Source of the DNA: Nocardia sp. BMG111209
GTDB taxonomy: Bacteria > Actinomycetota > Actinomycetes > Mycobacteriales > Mycobacteriaceae
DNA length: 64,000 nt
Direction: 5' to 3'
NCBI RefSeq assembly: GCF_000381925.1
Contig: NZ_KB907307.1
Location: 2,356,001-2,420,000 of the forward strand
Notes under the pieces: generated by a model
What the model was told of the DNA's origin: nothing
Databases searched by the model: none
Seen by the model: only the letters and a program-made list of their open reading frames with translations
In this document: one piece after another, positions 53,054-61,983 of the stretch
Numbering within the stretch: the stretch's first letter is position 1
Layout: each line of letters starts with the position of its first letter
Translations under genes and position numbers: made by a program

Positions 53054-53794
53054 ATGAGTGTGGACGACGAACTGACGATCGCCGAGCTGGCCGAACAGGC
53101 CGGAATGACGGTTCGCACGCTGCGCGACTACCACGAGCGCGGCCTCCTCCCGCCCGCGAAGATGAAGGGCCGCACCGGTTTCTACAGTGCCGAGCACCTG
53201 GACCGGGTCCGCATCGTGACCCGGCTGCTCGACCGTGGCATCACCCTGACCGGGGTGCGGAGCCTCCTGGAAGCGTGGGACCGGGGCGAGGACCTCGCCG
53301 ACATCCTCGGCGTATCCGCGGGCGCCACATCACCACCGCCACCGGTGGTCTCGGCCACCGCCACGATCTCCGCCGCCGAACTGGCCGAGCGGTTCCGAAC
53401 CGTCCCGGACGGCTTGGCCGCCGCCGTCGCCGCCGGACTGTACGAGCCGATCGACGAGATCAGTTACCGGCCGGGCGATCCCGCGCTCATCGAACTGTTC
53501 GACCAACTGGTGGCGGACGGTTTGCCGATCGATCGCGCGCTCGACGAGATCGACATGCTGCGCACCGATTGCGACCACATTGCCCGGCAGTTCACCGACC
53601 TGTTCGCCCGCACGGCAATTCGGTCGTACCGGCGATCCGCGCGATCGGAGCGCGACATCGACAAGCTGGCCGAGGAACTGGCCGTCGCACGCACCCGCCC
53701 GAGTGCGGTGGCAACGGGTTTGATCGACCGCATGGTGGACCGCTATCTCCGGTCGGCGGTGAGCCGGGACCTACCCGGAGTACTGACCGATTAG
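53054..53794 (+). CDS. MerR-family transcriptional regulator
   Basis: The product (246 residues from ATG 53054, GGGGG upstream) has a MerR winged HTH in the first 75 residues: LTIAELAEQAGMTVRTLRDYHERGLLPPA, then GFYSAEHLDRVRIVTRLLDRGI. A middle Ala/Pro linker leads to a helical C-terminal domain (LAERFRTVPDGLAAAVAAGL, IELFDQLVADGLPI), unlike metal-sensing MerR proteins with Cys near the end. The ligand is unknown. It diverges from the ansP-like permease and probably controls it through the palindrome at 52948-52961. Its stop is 12 bp from the converging LuxR-type gene. Confidence 0.87.
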   Translation: MSVDDELTIAELAEQAGMTVRTLRDYHERGLLPPAKMKGRTGFYSAEHLDRVRIVTRLLDRGITLTGVRSLLEAWDRGEDLADILGVSAGATSPPPPVVSATATISAAELAERFRTVPDGLAAAVAAGLYEPIDEISYRPGDPALIELFDQLVADGLPIDRALDEIDMLRTDCDHIARQFTDLFARTAIRSYRRSARSERDIDKLAEELAVARTRPSAVATGLIDRMVDRYLRSAVSRDLPGVLTD

Positions 53795-53806
53795 CCGATC
53801 CGGCAG

Positions 53807-56584
53807 TCAGGCGCCGGTGTTCCGGGTGCCCAGGAGGGCGGCGAGTTGGGCGCGGGTGCTGACGTCGAGTTTGGGGTAGATGCGGTACAGGTGGGAGCCG
53901 ACCGTGCGATGCGACAGGTAGAGGCGGACGCCGATCTCCTTGTTCGACAGACCTTCTGCCGCGAGGCGGGCGATCTGTAGTTCCTGGGCCGTCAGCGAGG
54001 CGAGCCCGGCGGCCTGGCCGGCGGCGGACTGGGTACGGACGCCGGCGGCGCGCAGTTCCATCCTGGTCGTCTCGGCCCAGCTGCGGGCACCGATCAGGTC
54101 GAAGGTGAGTTGCGCCGAGTGCAGTGGCCGGCGGGCCTCGGCGACCCGGCGCTGGCGGCGCAGCCACTGACCGAAGGCCAGTTCCAGCCGGGCCCGCAGC
54201 CACGGCCAGCGGGTCAGGTCCGCGCTGAGCGCGCCGAGGAAGGCCTCCTCCGCCTCGTCCTCGGGGGCCAGTACCGCACGGGCGTAACCGAGTTGGCGGA
54301 CCAGGATGGGTGAGCGGACCGTGCGGGCCTCCACCTCCAGGTCGGCGATCACCACGCGGGCCTCGTCGGCCAGGCCCGCGTGCACGGCGGCCTCGGCGAG
54401 GAAGCTGACGGCGTGGAATCGTTCGTGCACGTGGAAGGCCGCGTCGTCGGGGTCGAACAGTCGCCGCAGCGCGTGGTAGGCGGGCTCGGGGCGGCCGGCG
54501 CTCATGTGTGCGAAGCCGCGGGCGAGTTGGGCGAGGGCCAGCAGGTTGCTGAGTCGCCGGCCCGCCGCCGAGCGCTCCGCGTCGGCCGCGATCGCCTCTG
54601 CCTGCTCGTGGTCGCCGCGCAACGCCAGCAACATGGCGTACAGCGCCTGCGAGCTGGCGTCCCAGATCGCCTGCCCGGTGTCCACCGCCAGCCGGCGGCC
54701 CTCCTCGCCGGCCGCCCAGGCGTGCTCCCAGTCGCCGATCTCCATGCTGTCGATCACGCTCATGGTCAGCACCTGGGACAGCAGGCCCAGCCGGCCCTGC
54801 TGCCGCAGCACGGTCTCGGCGCGGCCGAGGAAGTCGACCGAGAGCACCGGGTCGGCGATCGCGGCGGCCGCCATACCGTAGAGCCACAGCGCCGCGGGGT
54901 CGGTGATGCTCTCCAGCCGCACCCGCGCCAGGCGGTCGGCCACCGTCTGGTACTCGGTCAGCGGGTCGGCGATGCTGAAGATCGCGGTGAGCTGGGCGTC
55001 GTCGGGCGGGCAGTCGATCCGGCGGGCCACCTCGCAGACCCGGACCCGGGCCTCCGGACCGGTGTCGGACCACCAGCAGCGCAGCCCGGCCGCCTGCAAC
55101 AGGTTCAGCGCGAGCGCCGAATCCTCCGCATCGATCGCCTCCTGCGCGGCCGCGCACAGCCGGAAGACGTGTTCGGCGTCGCCGGGCACGCCGTCGTGGA
55201 AGATCTCCCGCAGCCACTGCATCCGCACCTGGTCGAGCCGGGACAGCGTGGTCCGGCCGGCCCGTTCCAGCAGCTGGTCGACCAGGTCGGCGCGGCCGAG
55301 GCCGAAGGCGTGCTCGGCGGCGAGCATCAGCCGCCGCCCGCGGATGGCCGAATCGGTGCTGAGTTCGGCGGACCGCTCCAGGGCCCAGATGACCTCGGCC
55401 GCCGAGCCGCGGCGCAGCGGGATGGTGTGCGCGCGTTCCATCTCGTCGGCGACCTCGTCGTCCTGCCCGCTGATGGACTGCGCCCGGTGCCAGGTCCGGC
55501 GGTACGGCTCGCCGGTGAGCACCTCGGCCAGCGCCGCGTGGGCCGCGCGCTTGCGGGTGACCGACTCCTTGTCGGCGATGGCCGCGCGGACCAGTGGGTG
55601 CCGGAAGTGCACCCGGAAGTCGTCGAACCGGATCAGCCCGGCCGTCACGGCCGGTTCCAGCTCCGCGATCTGCACGTCCCGTCCGGCGAGAATCGTTGCG
55701 CCCGCGATGATCTCGCGGAGGTCTTCGGCCTCGTCGACCGCCGCGACCAGCAGGGCGTCGCGGCAGCGCGGCGGCAGGTCGCCCAGCCGCGCGGCGAAGG
55801 CCCGCTCCAGCCGCGCCGTCAGCGGCAGCGAATGCGGCGGCTGCTCACCGTGTTCGGCCGCCAGCCGGCTCGCCGAGCGCAGCGCCAGCGGCAGTTCGGT
55901 GAGGGCCAGCGGATTACCGGCCGCCTCCAGCAGGATGCGCTGCCGGTCGGCGTATCCGAGATCGGTCGCGTGCCGGTCCAGCAGTTCGAGGGCGTCCGGT
56001 TCGGCGAGCCGGCCGAGGTTCAGCTGCGGCAGATCGGTGGCGGCGAAGGCGATGTCGTACCCGGCCCGGACCACGCCGATCAGGACGCAGGGATCGTTGC
56101 CGAGCCGGCGCGCGACGAAGCCGAGCACGTCCTGGGTGGGCCGGTCGAGCCATTGCACGTCGTCGACGACGATGAGCAGCGGCTGCCGGGCCGACACGTC
56201 CGTCAGGACGTTCAGGGTCGCCAGCGCGATCATGAACAGCTCCGGCGGACCGCCGGACGCCACGACCGGGCGCATGCCGAACGCCGAGTGCAGGGCGTCC
56301 CGCTGCGGCGCCGGCAGCGCGGCGGTCTCCGCCAGAATCGGGCGCAGGAGCTGGTGCAGGCCCGCGAACGGGAGATGGGCCTCCGCCTCGATACCGGCCA
56401 CCGACAGGACGGTGGCCGCGGCGGCCTTCCCGTGGGCGGCGGCGGCGCGCAGCAGCGAGGTCTTCCCGATGCCGGGGTCGCCGACGACGACGATCGCGCC
56501 GCCCTCCTCCTCGACCCGGTCGATGAGGTCGGTGAGCACCCGTAGTTCGCTGTCCCGGCCTACCAGATCAGATTCCTCCGACAT
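53807..56584 (-). CDS. LuxR-family (LAL-type) ATP-binding transcriptional regulator
   Basis: The 925-residue protein is a large ATP-binding LuxR regulator. An N-terminal AAA-type NTPase has Walker A GDPGIGKTSLL and Walker B LLIVVDDVQWLD. A long TPR-like helical middle follows, and the last 65 residues hold a LuxR HTH (SLTAQELQIARLAAEGLSNK, EIGVRLYLSHRTVGSHLYRI). Such regulators respond to small molecules or partner proteins and activate catabolic or secondary metabolic genes. The gene starts 1 bp after the stop of an upstream paralogue (TAGCATG), so the two are almost certainly co-translated. Confidence 0.9.
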   Translation of the reverse strand: MSEESDLVGRDSELRVLTDLIDRVEEEGGAIVVVGDPGIGKTSLLRAAAAHGKAAAATVLSVAGIEAEAHLPFAGLHQLLRPILAETAALPAPQRDALHSAFGMRPVVASGGPPELFMIALATLNVLTDVSARQPLLIVVDDVQWLDRPTQDVLGFVARRLGNDPCVLIGVVRAGYDIAFAATDLPQLNLGRLAEPDALELLDRHATDLGYADRQRILLEAAGNPLALTELPLALRSASRLAAEHGEQPPHSLPLTARLERAFAARLGDLPPRCRDALLVAAVDEAEDLREIIAGATILAGRDVQIAELEPAVTAGLIRFDDFRVHFRHPLVRAAIADKESVTRKRAAHAALAEVLTGEPYRRTWHRAQSISGQDDEVADEMERAHTIPLRRGSAAEVIWALERSAELSTDSAIRGRRLMLAAEHAFGLGRADLVDQLLERAGRTTLSRLDQVRMQWLREIFHDGVPGDAEHVFRLCAAAQEAIDAEDSALALNLLQAAGLRCWWSDTGPEARVRVCEVARRIDCPPDDAQLTAIFSIADPLTEYQTVADRLARVRLESITDPAALWLYGMAAAAIADPVLSVDFLGRAETVLRQQGRLGLLSQVLTMSVIDSMEIGDWEHAWAAGEEGRRLAVDTGQAIWDASSQALYAMLLALRGDHEQAEAIAADAERSAAGRRLSNLLALAQLARGFAHMSAGRPEPAYHALRRLFDPDDAAFHVHERFHAVSFLAEAAVHAGLADEARVVIADLEVEARTVRSPILVRQLGYARAVLAPEDEAEEAFLGALSADLTRWPWLRARLELAFGQWLRRQRRVAEARRPLHSAQLTFDLIGARSWAETTRMELRAAGVRTQSAAGQAAGLASLTAQELQIARLAAEGLSNKEIGVRLYLSHRTVGSHLYRIYPKLDVSTRAQLAALLGTRNTGA

Positions 56585-56585
56585 G

Positions 56586-59120
56586 CTAGGAACCGCTCAC
56601 AGCCGCCTCGAGCTCGGCCCGGGCGCGATCGGACCACGGTCCGGCGCCGATGCGATCGAGCTCGGTGACGGCCTGCCGCAATGCCGTCACCGCTTCCGTA
56701 TGTCGGCCGAGTCGCCGCAGCCGGCCGCCGAGCGCCAGGTCCGCACAGGCCGCGGGCCACGGCCAACCGGTGAAATCCTGGTCGGTCAGGTCCGCGTAGA
56801 GCGGATCGGCGGAGACGTCAGCTGCGAGCACAGCGCGAGCATAACGGAGATGGACCAGCAGCAGCGGCGACGGTGCCAGGGCGGCGACCTGCGACAACTC
56901 TGCTATCAAGGCGGTCGCGTCGGCTTTCCGGCCCGCCCGGACCGCCGCCTCGGCGAGGAACATCACACCGCCGAACCGCTCCCGCTGATGGAAACTCGGT
57001 TCGCCGGTGCGGAACATCCGGGCCAGTTCCCGATACGCCTCCTCGTACCGTCCGGCGGCCCACAGCGCGGCCCCCTTCGCGAGTTGCGAAATCGACAGCA
57101 ACTGGTTCAACCGCTGCCGGCTCGCGGTCGCCTCCACCTCGGCCACATGGCTGAGCGCCTGATCGGTGTCGCCCCGGAACGCGCTGCTCAACGCGTCGCA
57201 GGCGAGCGCGCCGGTGCGCCAGATCGGCTGGCCGGTCTCCTTCGCCAGCCGCTCCCCCTCGCCCGCGGCGGCCTGCGCGCCCTCCCAGTCGCCGGTGTGC
57301 AGCCGGTTGACCACGCACAGCGACAGCACCTGGGACAGCAGCGCCAGCCGGCCCTGGCTGCGCAGCACCGTCTCCGCCCGGCCGAGGAAGGCCAGGCTGC
57401 GGACGGGGTCGCCGATCGCGGTGGCGGCGATGCCGAAGACCCGCAGCGCGTCGCCGTCGGCGATCTCGACCGGATCGATGCCGGACAGCAGATCCACGAC
57501 GGTCCCGCACTCGACCACCGGCCCGGCGAGCGCGAGCGTGGCCACATACCGGTGGTGCCGGGCCAGATCCACCCCGCCGTCCAGGGATCTCACGGTGGCG
57601 AGCACATCGGCGCGCGCCTGCGGCCCGGTATCGGCCCACCAGCACCGCAGCGACGCCCCGAACAGCAGATTCAACGCCAGGTCGTGATCGCCCGCGGCGC
57701 CGGCCTGCCGCGCCACCTCGCAGAGCTGGTGGACCCGGTCGGCGTCACCGGGTACGCCGTCGTGGAAGATCTCGCGCAACCACTGCGCCCGCGCCCAGTC
57801 GAGTTCGGACAGGTCGCAGCGTTCGGCGGCCGTCACCAGCAGACCCACCTGGTCCTGGCGGCCGACGCTGAACGCGTGCTCCGCGGCCACCAGCAGCCGA
57901 TGCCCGCGATGGGCCGAGTCGGTGGTGAGCTGCGCGGACCGCTGGAGCAGGCCGATCGCGGACATCGCCGCGCCCCGGCCGAGGGCCAGCGCGGCAGTCG
58001 CTTCCAGTTCGTCGGCGATCTCGTCGTCGGGTCCGACGATCGACTGTCCGCGATGCCAGGCCCGCCGGTACGGATCGGCGTCCAGTACCGCCGCGACGGC
58101 GGCGTTGGCGGCATGCCGGCGCTCCCGCGTCTCGGCCTGGAGCACGCCGGAGCGGACCAGCGGATGGCGCAGCACCAGCCGGCCGTGCTCGACCCGGACC
58201 AGTCCGACCGCCACGGCCGGATCCAGGATGTCGGCCGGGACCGGCGCTCCTCGCAGCACGGCCATGGCGGACAGGATCTCGGTCAGATCGTCGACCGGGT
58301 CGACGGCCGCGATCAGCAGCGCGTCCCGGGCCGCCGGGTCCAGTTCGGCCACCCGGCTCCCGAATGCCCGCTCCAGCCGGGCGGTGAGCGGCTGCCATTC
58401 CTGCGTCTCCGGATAGGCCACCCCGGCGAACGTCTCCGGCAGTTCGAGCAGGGCCAGCGGATTGCCCTGCGCCTGATCCTTGACGCGACGCCGGTCCGAC
58501 ACCCCGGACAGACCGGCCACGCTGCGCAGGATCTCGTCGGCGGCGTCCTCGTCGACGCTGGCGACCGCCAGTTCGGGGAGCCCGGCCGCGACGAACGGCC
58601 CCGGATACCCGTTCCGGACGGCCCCGACGACGGCGATCCGGAACGACGCGCTGCGATGAGCGAGGAACGTGAGCACTTCCTGGCTCTGCGCGTCCAGCCA
58701 CTGCACATCGTCGACGAGGATGGCCACCGGCCGCTCGGTGGCGGCCGCCGCGAGCAGGTCCACCGCCGCCAGGGCGACGCCGTAGATGTCGGGCCGCTCC
58801 CCCTCGGCCAGACCGAACGCGGTCAGCAGCGACAGCCTGCGCTGATCCGGCACACCGGTCGCCGACCGCAGCAGTGGCCGCAGGATCTGGTGCAACCCCG
58901 CGTACGGCAGCTGCGCCTCGGACTGCACGCCGCCGGCCGCCAGCACCCGGAACCCCTGGCCGCGGGCGAGCTCCCGAGTGGCCTGGAGCAGCGCCGTCTT
59001 ACCGATACCGGGGTCCCCGAGCAGCACGCGGCACTGACCCGTGCCTCCGTCGGACACCTGGCGCAGCGCCTCGGTCAGGACCCGAACTTCCCGGTCCCGG
59101 CCGAACAATTGGCTGGTCAT
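56586..59120 (-). CDS. LAL-like AAA regulator paralogue lacking the LuxR DNA-binding domain
   Basis: The 844-residue protein resembles the downstream regulator over almost its whole length: Walker A GDPGIGKTALL, Walker B AILVDDVQWLD, and the shared TPR-type middle (e.g. IFHDGVPGDADRVHQLC, LNLLFGASLRCWWADTGPQ). It ends at RARAELEAAVSGS without the LuxR helix-turn-helix. It lies upstream in the same operon and ends one base before its neighbour's start. It may be a decoy or hetero-oligomer partner of the DNA-binding paralogue. The ATG 59120 (MTSQLFGRDREV) is used; the frame upstream is Arg-rich and unlikely. Confidence 0.82.
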   Translation of the reverse strand: MTSQLFGRDREVRVLTEALRQVSDGGTGQCRVLLGDPGIGKTALLQATRELARGQGFRVLAAGGVQSEAQLPYAGLHQILRPLLRSATGVPDQRRLSLLTAFGLAEGERPDIYGVALAAVDLLAAAATERPVAILVDDVQWLDAQSQEVLTFLAHRSASFRIAVVGAVRNGYPGPFVAAGLPELAVASVDEDAADEILRSVAGLSGVSDRRRVKDQAQGNPLALLELPETFAGVAYPETQEWQPLTARLERAFGSRVAELDPAARDALLIAAVDPVDDLTEILSAMAVLRGAPVPADILDPAVAVGLVRVEHGRLVLRHPLVRSGVLQAETRERRHAANAAVAAVLDADPYRRAWHRGQSIVGPDDEIADELEATAALALGRGAAMSAIGLLQRSAQLTTDSAHRGHRLLVAAEHAFSVGRQDQVGLLVTAAERCDLSELDWARAQWLREIFHDGVPGDADRVHQLCEVARQAGAAGDHDLALNLLFGASLRCWWADTGPQARADVLATVRSLDGGVDLARHHRYVATLALAGPVVECGTVVDLLSGIDPVEIADGDALRVFGIAATAIGDPVRSLAFLGRAETVLRSQGRLALLSQVLSLCVVNRLHTGDWEGAQAAAGEGERLAKETGQPIWRTGALACDALSSAFRGDTDQALSHVAEVEATASRQRLNQLLSISQLAKGAALWAAGRYEEAYRELARMFRTGEPSFHQRERFGGVMFLAEAAVRAGRKADATALIAELSQVAALAPSPLLLVHLRYARAVLAADVSADPLYADLTDQDFTGWPWPAACADLALGGRLRRLGRHTEAVTALRQAVTELDRIGAGPWSDRARAELEAAVSGS

Positions 59121-59351
59121 CCCGACAACGTAGCGGTCGGCGCCCGCTGGGCCAATGCGTCGAACGACTGTGGTTCCGGCGGGCGGGCCTGCGCCTCGCA
59201 TTCCCGGAGCTCGGGCTCGGTGCGCGCGGTGATCGCGCGGCGCTGCTGCTCGCTCGGAAGCACACCGCTCCCCGACCGGCCCGCCACGCACCGACACGCG
59301 TTACGTCATTCGACGCTCGCCGACACCCGCCTGCGCTCATAGCGTCGGGGC

Positions 59352-60404
59352 ATGGACATCAGCAGACGATTCTTCGGCGGCGCCGTCGCCACCGGCGCCG
59401 CAGCCCTCACCGCGACCGCACTGTCGGCATGCGCGTCGGATACCGGCACCACGCCCGCACCGGCCACCACCACCGCCGGTGCCGCGCTGCGCACCGGATC
59501 CGGCGCCAACACCACCCTCGGGCCGGTCAAGCAGATCGACGCCGGGGTCCTCAACATCGGCTACGCCGAATACGGGCCTGCCACCGGGCAACCGGTCGTC
59601 CTGCTCCACGGCTGGCCCTACGACCCCTACAGCTACGCCGACGTCGGGCCGATCCTGGCCGGCGCCGGCTACCGGGTCCTGGTCCCCTACCTGCGCGGCT
59701 ACGGCACGACCACCTTCCGCGACCCGCAGACCGTCCGCAACGGGCAGCAATCCGCGATCGCCCGCGACATCGTCGACTTCATGGACGCCCTGCACCTCGA
59801 CCACGCCGTCCTCGGCGGATACGACTGGGGCGCCCGCACCGTCGACATCATCGCCGCTCTGTGGCCGCAACGAGTGAAGGCTCTGGTGGCCGTCAGCGGC
59901 TACCTCATCACCCAGCAGGCCGCGCAACAGCAGCCGTTACCACCGGAAGCCGAGCTCGGCTGGTGGTACCAGTACTACTTCGCCACCGAACGCGGCCGCC
60001 TCGGCTACACCCGCAACCGCCACGACTTCAACAAACTCATCTGGCGCAACGCCTCCCCCGCCTGGAAATTCGACGACGCCACCTACGACCGCAGCGCCAC
60101 CGCGTTCGACAATCCGGACCATGTCGACATCGTCATCTCCAACTACCGATGGCGACTGAGCCTCGCCCCGGGTGAACCGCAATACGACTCGTACGAACAA
60201 CAACTCGCCACCGGGCCCGCCATCACCGTCCCCACCATCACACTCAGCAGCGACTTCGACGGCGCGGCCAGAGACGGTGCGGCCTACCGCGCCAAATTCA
60301 CCGGGAAGTACGAACACCGGGTCCTCGACGGCATCGGCCACAACGTCCCACAAGAAGCACCGAAACCATTCGCGCAAGCCATCATCGACGCCGACCACCT
60401 CTGA
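59352..60404 (+). CDS. Exported alpha/beta hydrolase (epoxide hydrolase / dehalogenase-like)
   Basis: The 350-residue hydrolase has a Tat signal (DISRRFFGGAVATGAAALTA) with a lipobox-like LSAC, so it may be exported and lipid-anchored. The core shows VLLHGWPYDPYSYA (HGxP), the nucleophile elbow GGYDWGAR with Asp as nucleophile (as in epoxide hydrolases and haloalkane dehalogenases), and the catalytic His in DGIGHNVPQEAP. The substrate is unknown. It opens rightward, divergent from the LAL regulators over about 230 bp, which might control it. It is followed by the molybdoenzyme gene after a 138-bp gap. Confidence 0.85.
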   Translation: MDISRRFFGGAVATGAAALTATALSACASDTGTTPAPATTTAGAALRTGSGANTTLGPVKQIDAGVLNIGYAEYGPATGQPVVLLHGWPYDPYSYADVGPILAGAGYRVLVPYLRGYGTTTFRDPQTVRNGQQSAIARDIVDFMDALHLDHAVLGGYDWGARTVDIIAALWPQRVKALVAVSGYLITQQAAQQQPLPPEAELGWWYQYYFATERGRLGYTRNRHDFNKLIWRNASPAWKFDDATYDRSATAFDNPDHVDIVISNYRWRLSLAPGEPQYDSYEQQLATGPAITVPTITLSSDFDGAARDGAAYRAKFTGKYEHRVLDGIGHNVPQEAPKPFAQAIIDADHL

Positions 60405-60542
60405 AATCTCAGCCACACAACCGATCCCGCCGCTCCGATGGCCCCGAGCCACCGCCGAGCGCGGTCGATCGGTGCTGTGCGGCTCGCAGGACGGCGCCTC
60501 GATCACCGGGCCACGCAGACATTTCAAGGAAGGAACTCGACG

Positions 60543-61250
60543 ATGCCGGAGACCGAACCCGAGAACACACCGCGCGGGGCACCCGTGGGCCGCCGGACGC
60601 TGTTGGGCATGCTCGGCGCCGGCGCGGCGGGACTGGCCGCGGCGCCGTATCTGCAGGCAGGCTGGGAAGGCTTGCTGGGCAAGGCATCTCAGCTGGATCC
60701 GACCGGTCTCACCGGTCTGCTCCCGAACCCGGGCGGGTTCCGCTACTACAGTGTCGTCGGCTCGGTCCCGCGCAAGGGCGAGACCGACTACGCGCTGACC
60801 ATCGACGGCCTGGTGCACCGGCCGCGGACGTACACGCTCGCGGACCTGCGCGCCTTTCCGCAGACCCGGGTCGTCCACGACGTGCGGTGCACCGACGGCT
60901 GGCGCGTGGCGAAGGTGCCGTTCGACGGGGTGAAGCTGTCCGATCTGCTGGACGACGCCGGGGTCGGACCGGGCGGAGAAGCCTTGAGCTTCGGCTGTTT
61001 CGACGGTGCGTACACCGAAAGTCTCACGCTGGAGCAGGCCCGGCGCGACGATGTGCTGGTGGCCCTGCGGATGCAGGACGCACCGATCACGCACGAGCAC
61101 GGCGGCCCGGTCCGGCTCTATGTGGCGCCGATGTACTTCTACAAGTCCGCCAAATGGCTCTCCGGTGTCTCGGTCACCGGCCGGGTCGTCCCCGGCTACT
61201 GGGAACAGCGCGGATACGACGTCGACGGCTGGCTCGATGACGCCCACTGA
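60543..61250 (+). CDS. Sulfite-oxidase-fold molybdopterin oxidoreductase (YedY/MsrP-like)
   Basis: The 235-residue protein has a Tat signal (VGRRTLLGMLGAGAAGLAAA) and the molybdopterin domain of the sulfite oxidase superfamily: VGSVPRKGETDYALTIDGLV, HDVRCTDGWRVAKVPFDGVK with the molybdenum-ligand Cys, and RLYVAPMYFYKSAKWLSGV. It would sit outside the membrane as a small catalytic subunit, reducing or oxidising sulfoxides or similar. AAGGAAGG lies just before the ATG 60543. It overlaps the next gene, which encodes a b-type-cytochrome-like membrane protein, by 14 bp, so the two form a coupled pair (YedYZ-like). Confidence 0.87.
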   Translation: MPETEPENTPRGAPVGRRTLLGMLGAGAAGLAAAPYLQAGWEGLLGKASQLDPTGLTGLLPNPGGFRYYSVVGSVPRKGETDYALTIDGLVHRPRTYTLADLRAFPQTRVVHDVRCTDGWRVAKVPFDGVKLSDLLDDAGVGPGGEALSFGCFDGAYTESLTLEQARRDDVLVALRMQDAPITHEHGGPVRLYVAPMYFYKSAKWLSGVSVTGRVVPGYWEQRGYDVDGWLDDAH

Positions 61251-61983
61251 ACCGCGGGAACAGCACCGCGTGCGCCGGTTCACCACGGCCGAGCGAATGG
61301 TCCACCGCGCCACCGGAACACTGATGCTGCTGTGCGCCACCACCGCCGCCTTCCTGTACATCGGACCGCTGGCGCAAGTGGTGGGCCGGCGTGGCCTCAT
61401 GGTCACCGTCCACGAATGGTCCGGCATACTCCTGCCGATACCGGTCCTGCTGGGCCTGTTCGCGCCCGCCTTCCGCGCCGACCTGCGCAGGCTGAACCGC
61501 TTCGCGCCCTACGACCGGCGCTGGCTGCGCGCGGTCCGCCGCGGCCGGACCGGTCCGGCGGACCGCCCCGCCGGCAAATTCAATGCGGGACAGAAGATCT
61601 ACGCGGGCTGGATCGCGGGCGCCGTGCTGGTGATGCTGGGCACCGGCCTGCTGATGTGGTTCGTGCACCTGCTACCGGCCATCTCCCGGACCAGCGCGAT
61701 CTTCGTGCACGACGTCCTCGCCTGGGCGATCGTGGTCGTGCTGGCCGGTCACATCCGGCTGGCGCTGCGGGATCCGCAGGCGCGGCGCGGCATGCGCACC
61801 GGATACGTCGACCGGCGCTGGGCGGCCCGGGAGCACCCCCGATGGCTGACCGAGGATCGGCCACCGGCCCGGCGCGCACCGCTCACCCCGGCCGTCCCTA
61901 CCCCGGCCGAGCGGGCGCGCGGTATCGGCGGAACGGCTCGCCCAGCCAGGTCTCGCCGTATTCGTCCTCGGGATCGGTCATGA
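61237..61983 (+). CDS. Membrane cytochrome b561-like partner of the molybdoenzyme
   Basis: The product (248 residues, ATG 61237 overlapping the preceding stop) has four membrane segments: GTLMLLCATTAAFLYIGPL, HEWSGILLPIPVLLGLF, IYAGWIAGAVLVMLGTGLLMWF and LAWAIVVVLAGHIRLAL. Conserved His residues (VHEW, AGHIRLAL, HDVLAWA) fit heme b ligands. It should carry electrons from quinol to the exported molybdoprotein. The C-terminus is basic and Pro-rich and overlaps the convergent gene by 86 bp (61898-61983), which is longer than usual and suggests that one of the two ends may be overpredicted. Confidence 0.75.
   Translation: MTPTEPREQHRVRRFTTAERMVHRATGTLMLLCATTAAFLYIGPLAQVVGRRGLMVTVHEWSGILLPIPVLLGLFAPAFRADLRRLNRFAPYDRRWLRAVRRGRTGPADRPAGKFNAGQKIYAGWIAGAVLVMLGTGLLMWFVHLLPAISRTSAIFVHDVLAWAIVVVLAGHIRLALRDPQARRGMRTGYVDRRWAAREHPRWLTEDRPPARRAPLTPAVPTPAERARGIGGTARPARSRRIRPRDRS

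Noticed and set aside
54903..59342. A 1479-residue open frame on the + strand, and a 721-residue one at 54380-56545
   Set aside because: They lie antisense to the two LAL regulator genes, which carry clear Walker and HTH motifs. Their sequence is Arg/Ser/Pro-rich with no family pattern. They are high-GC shadows.
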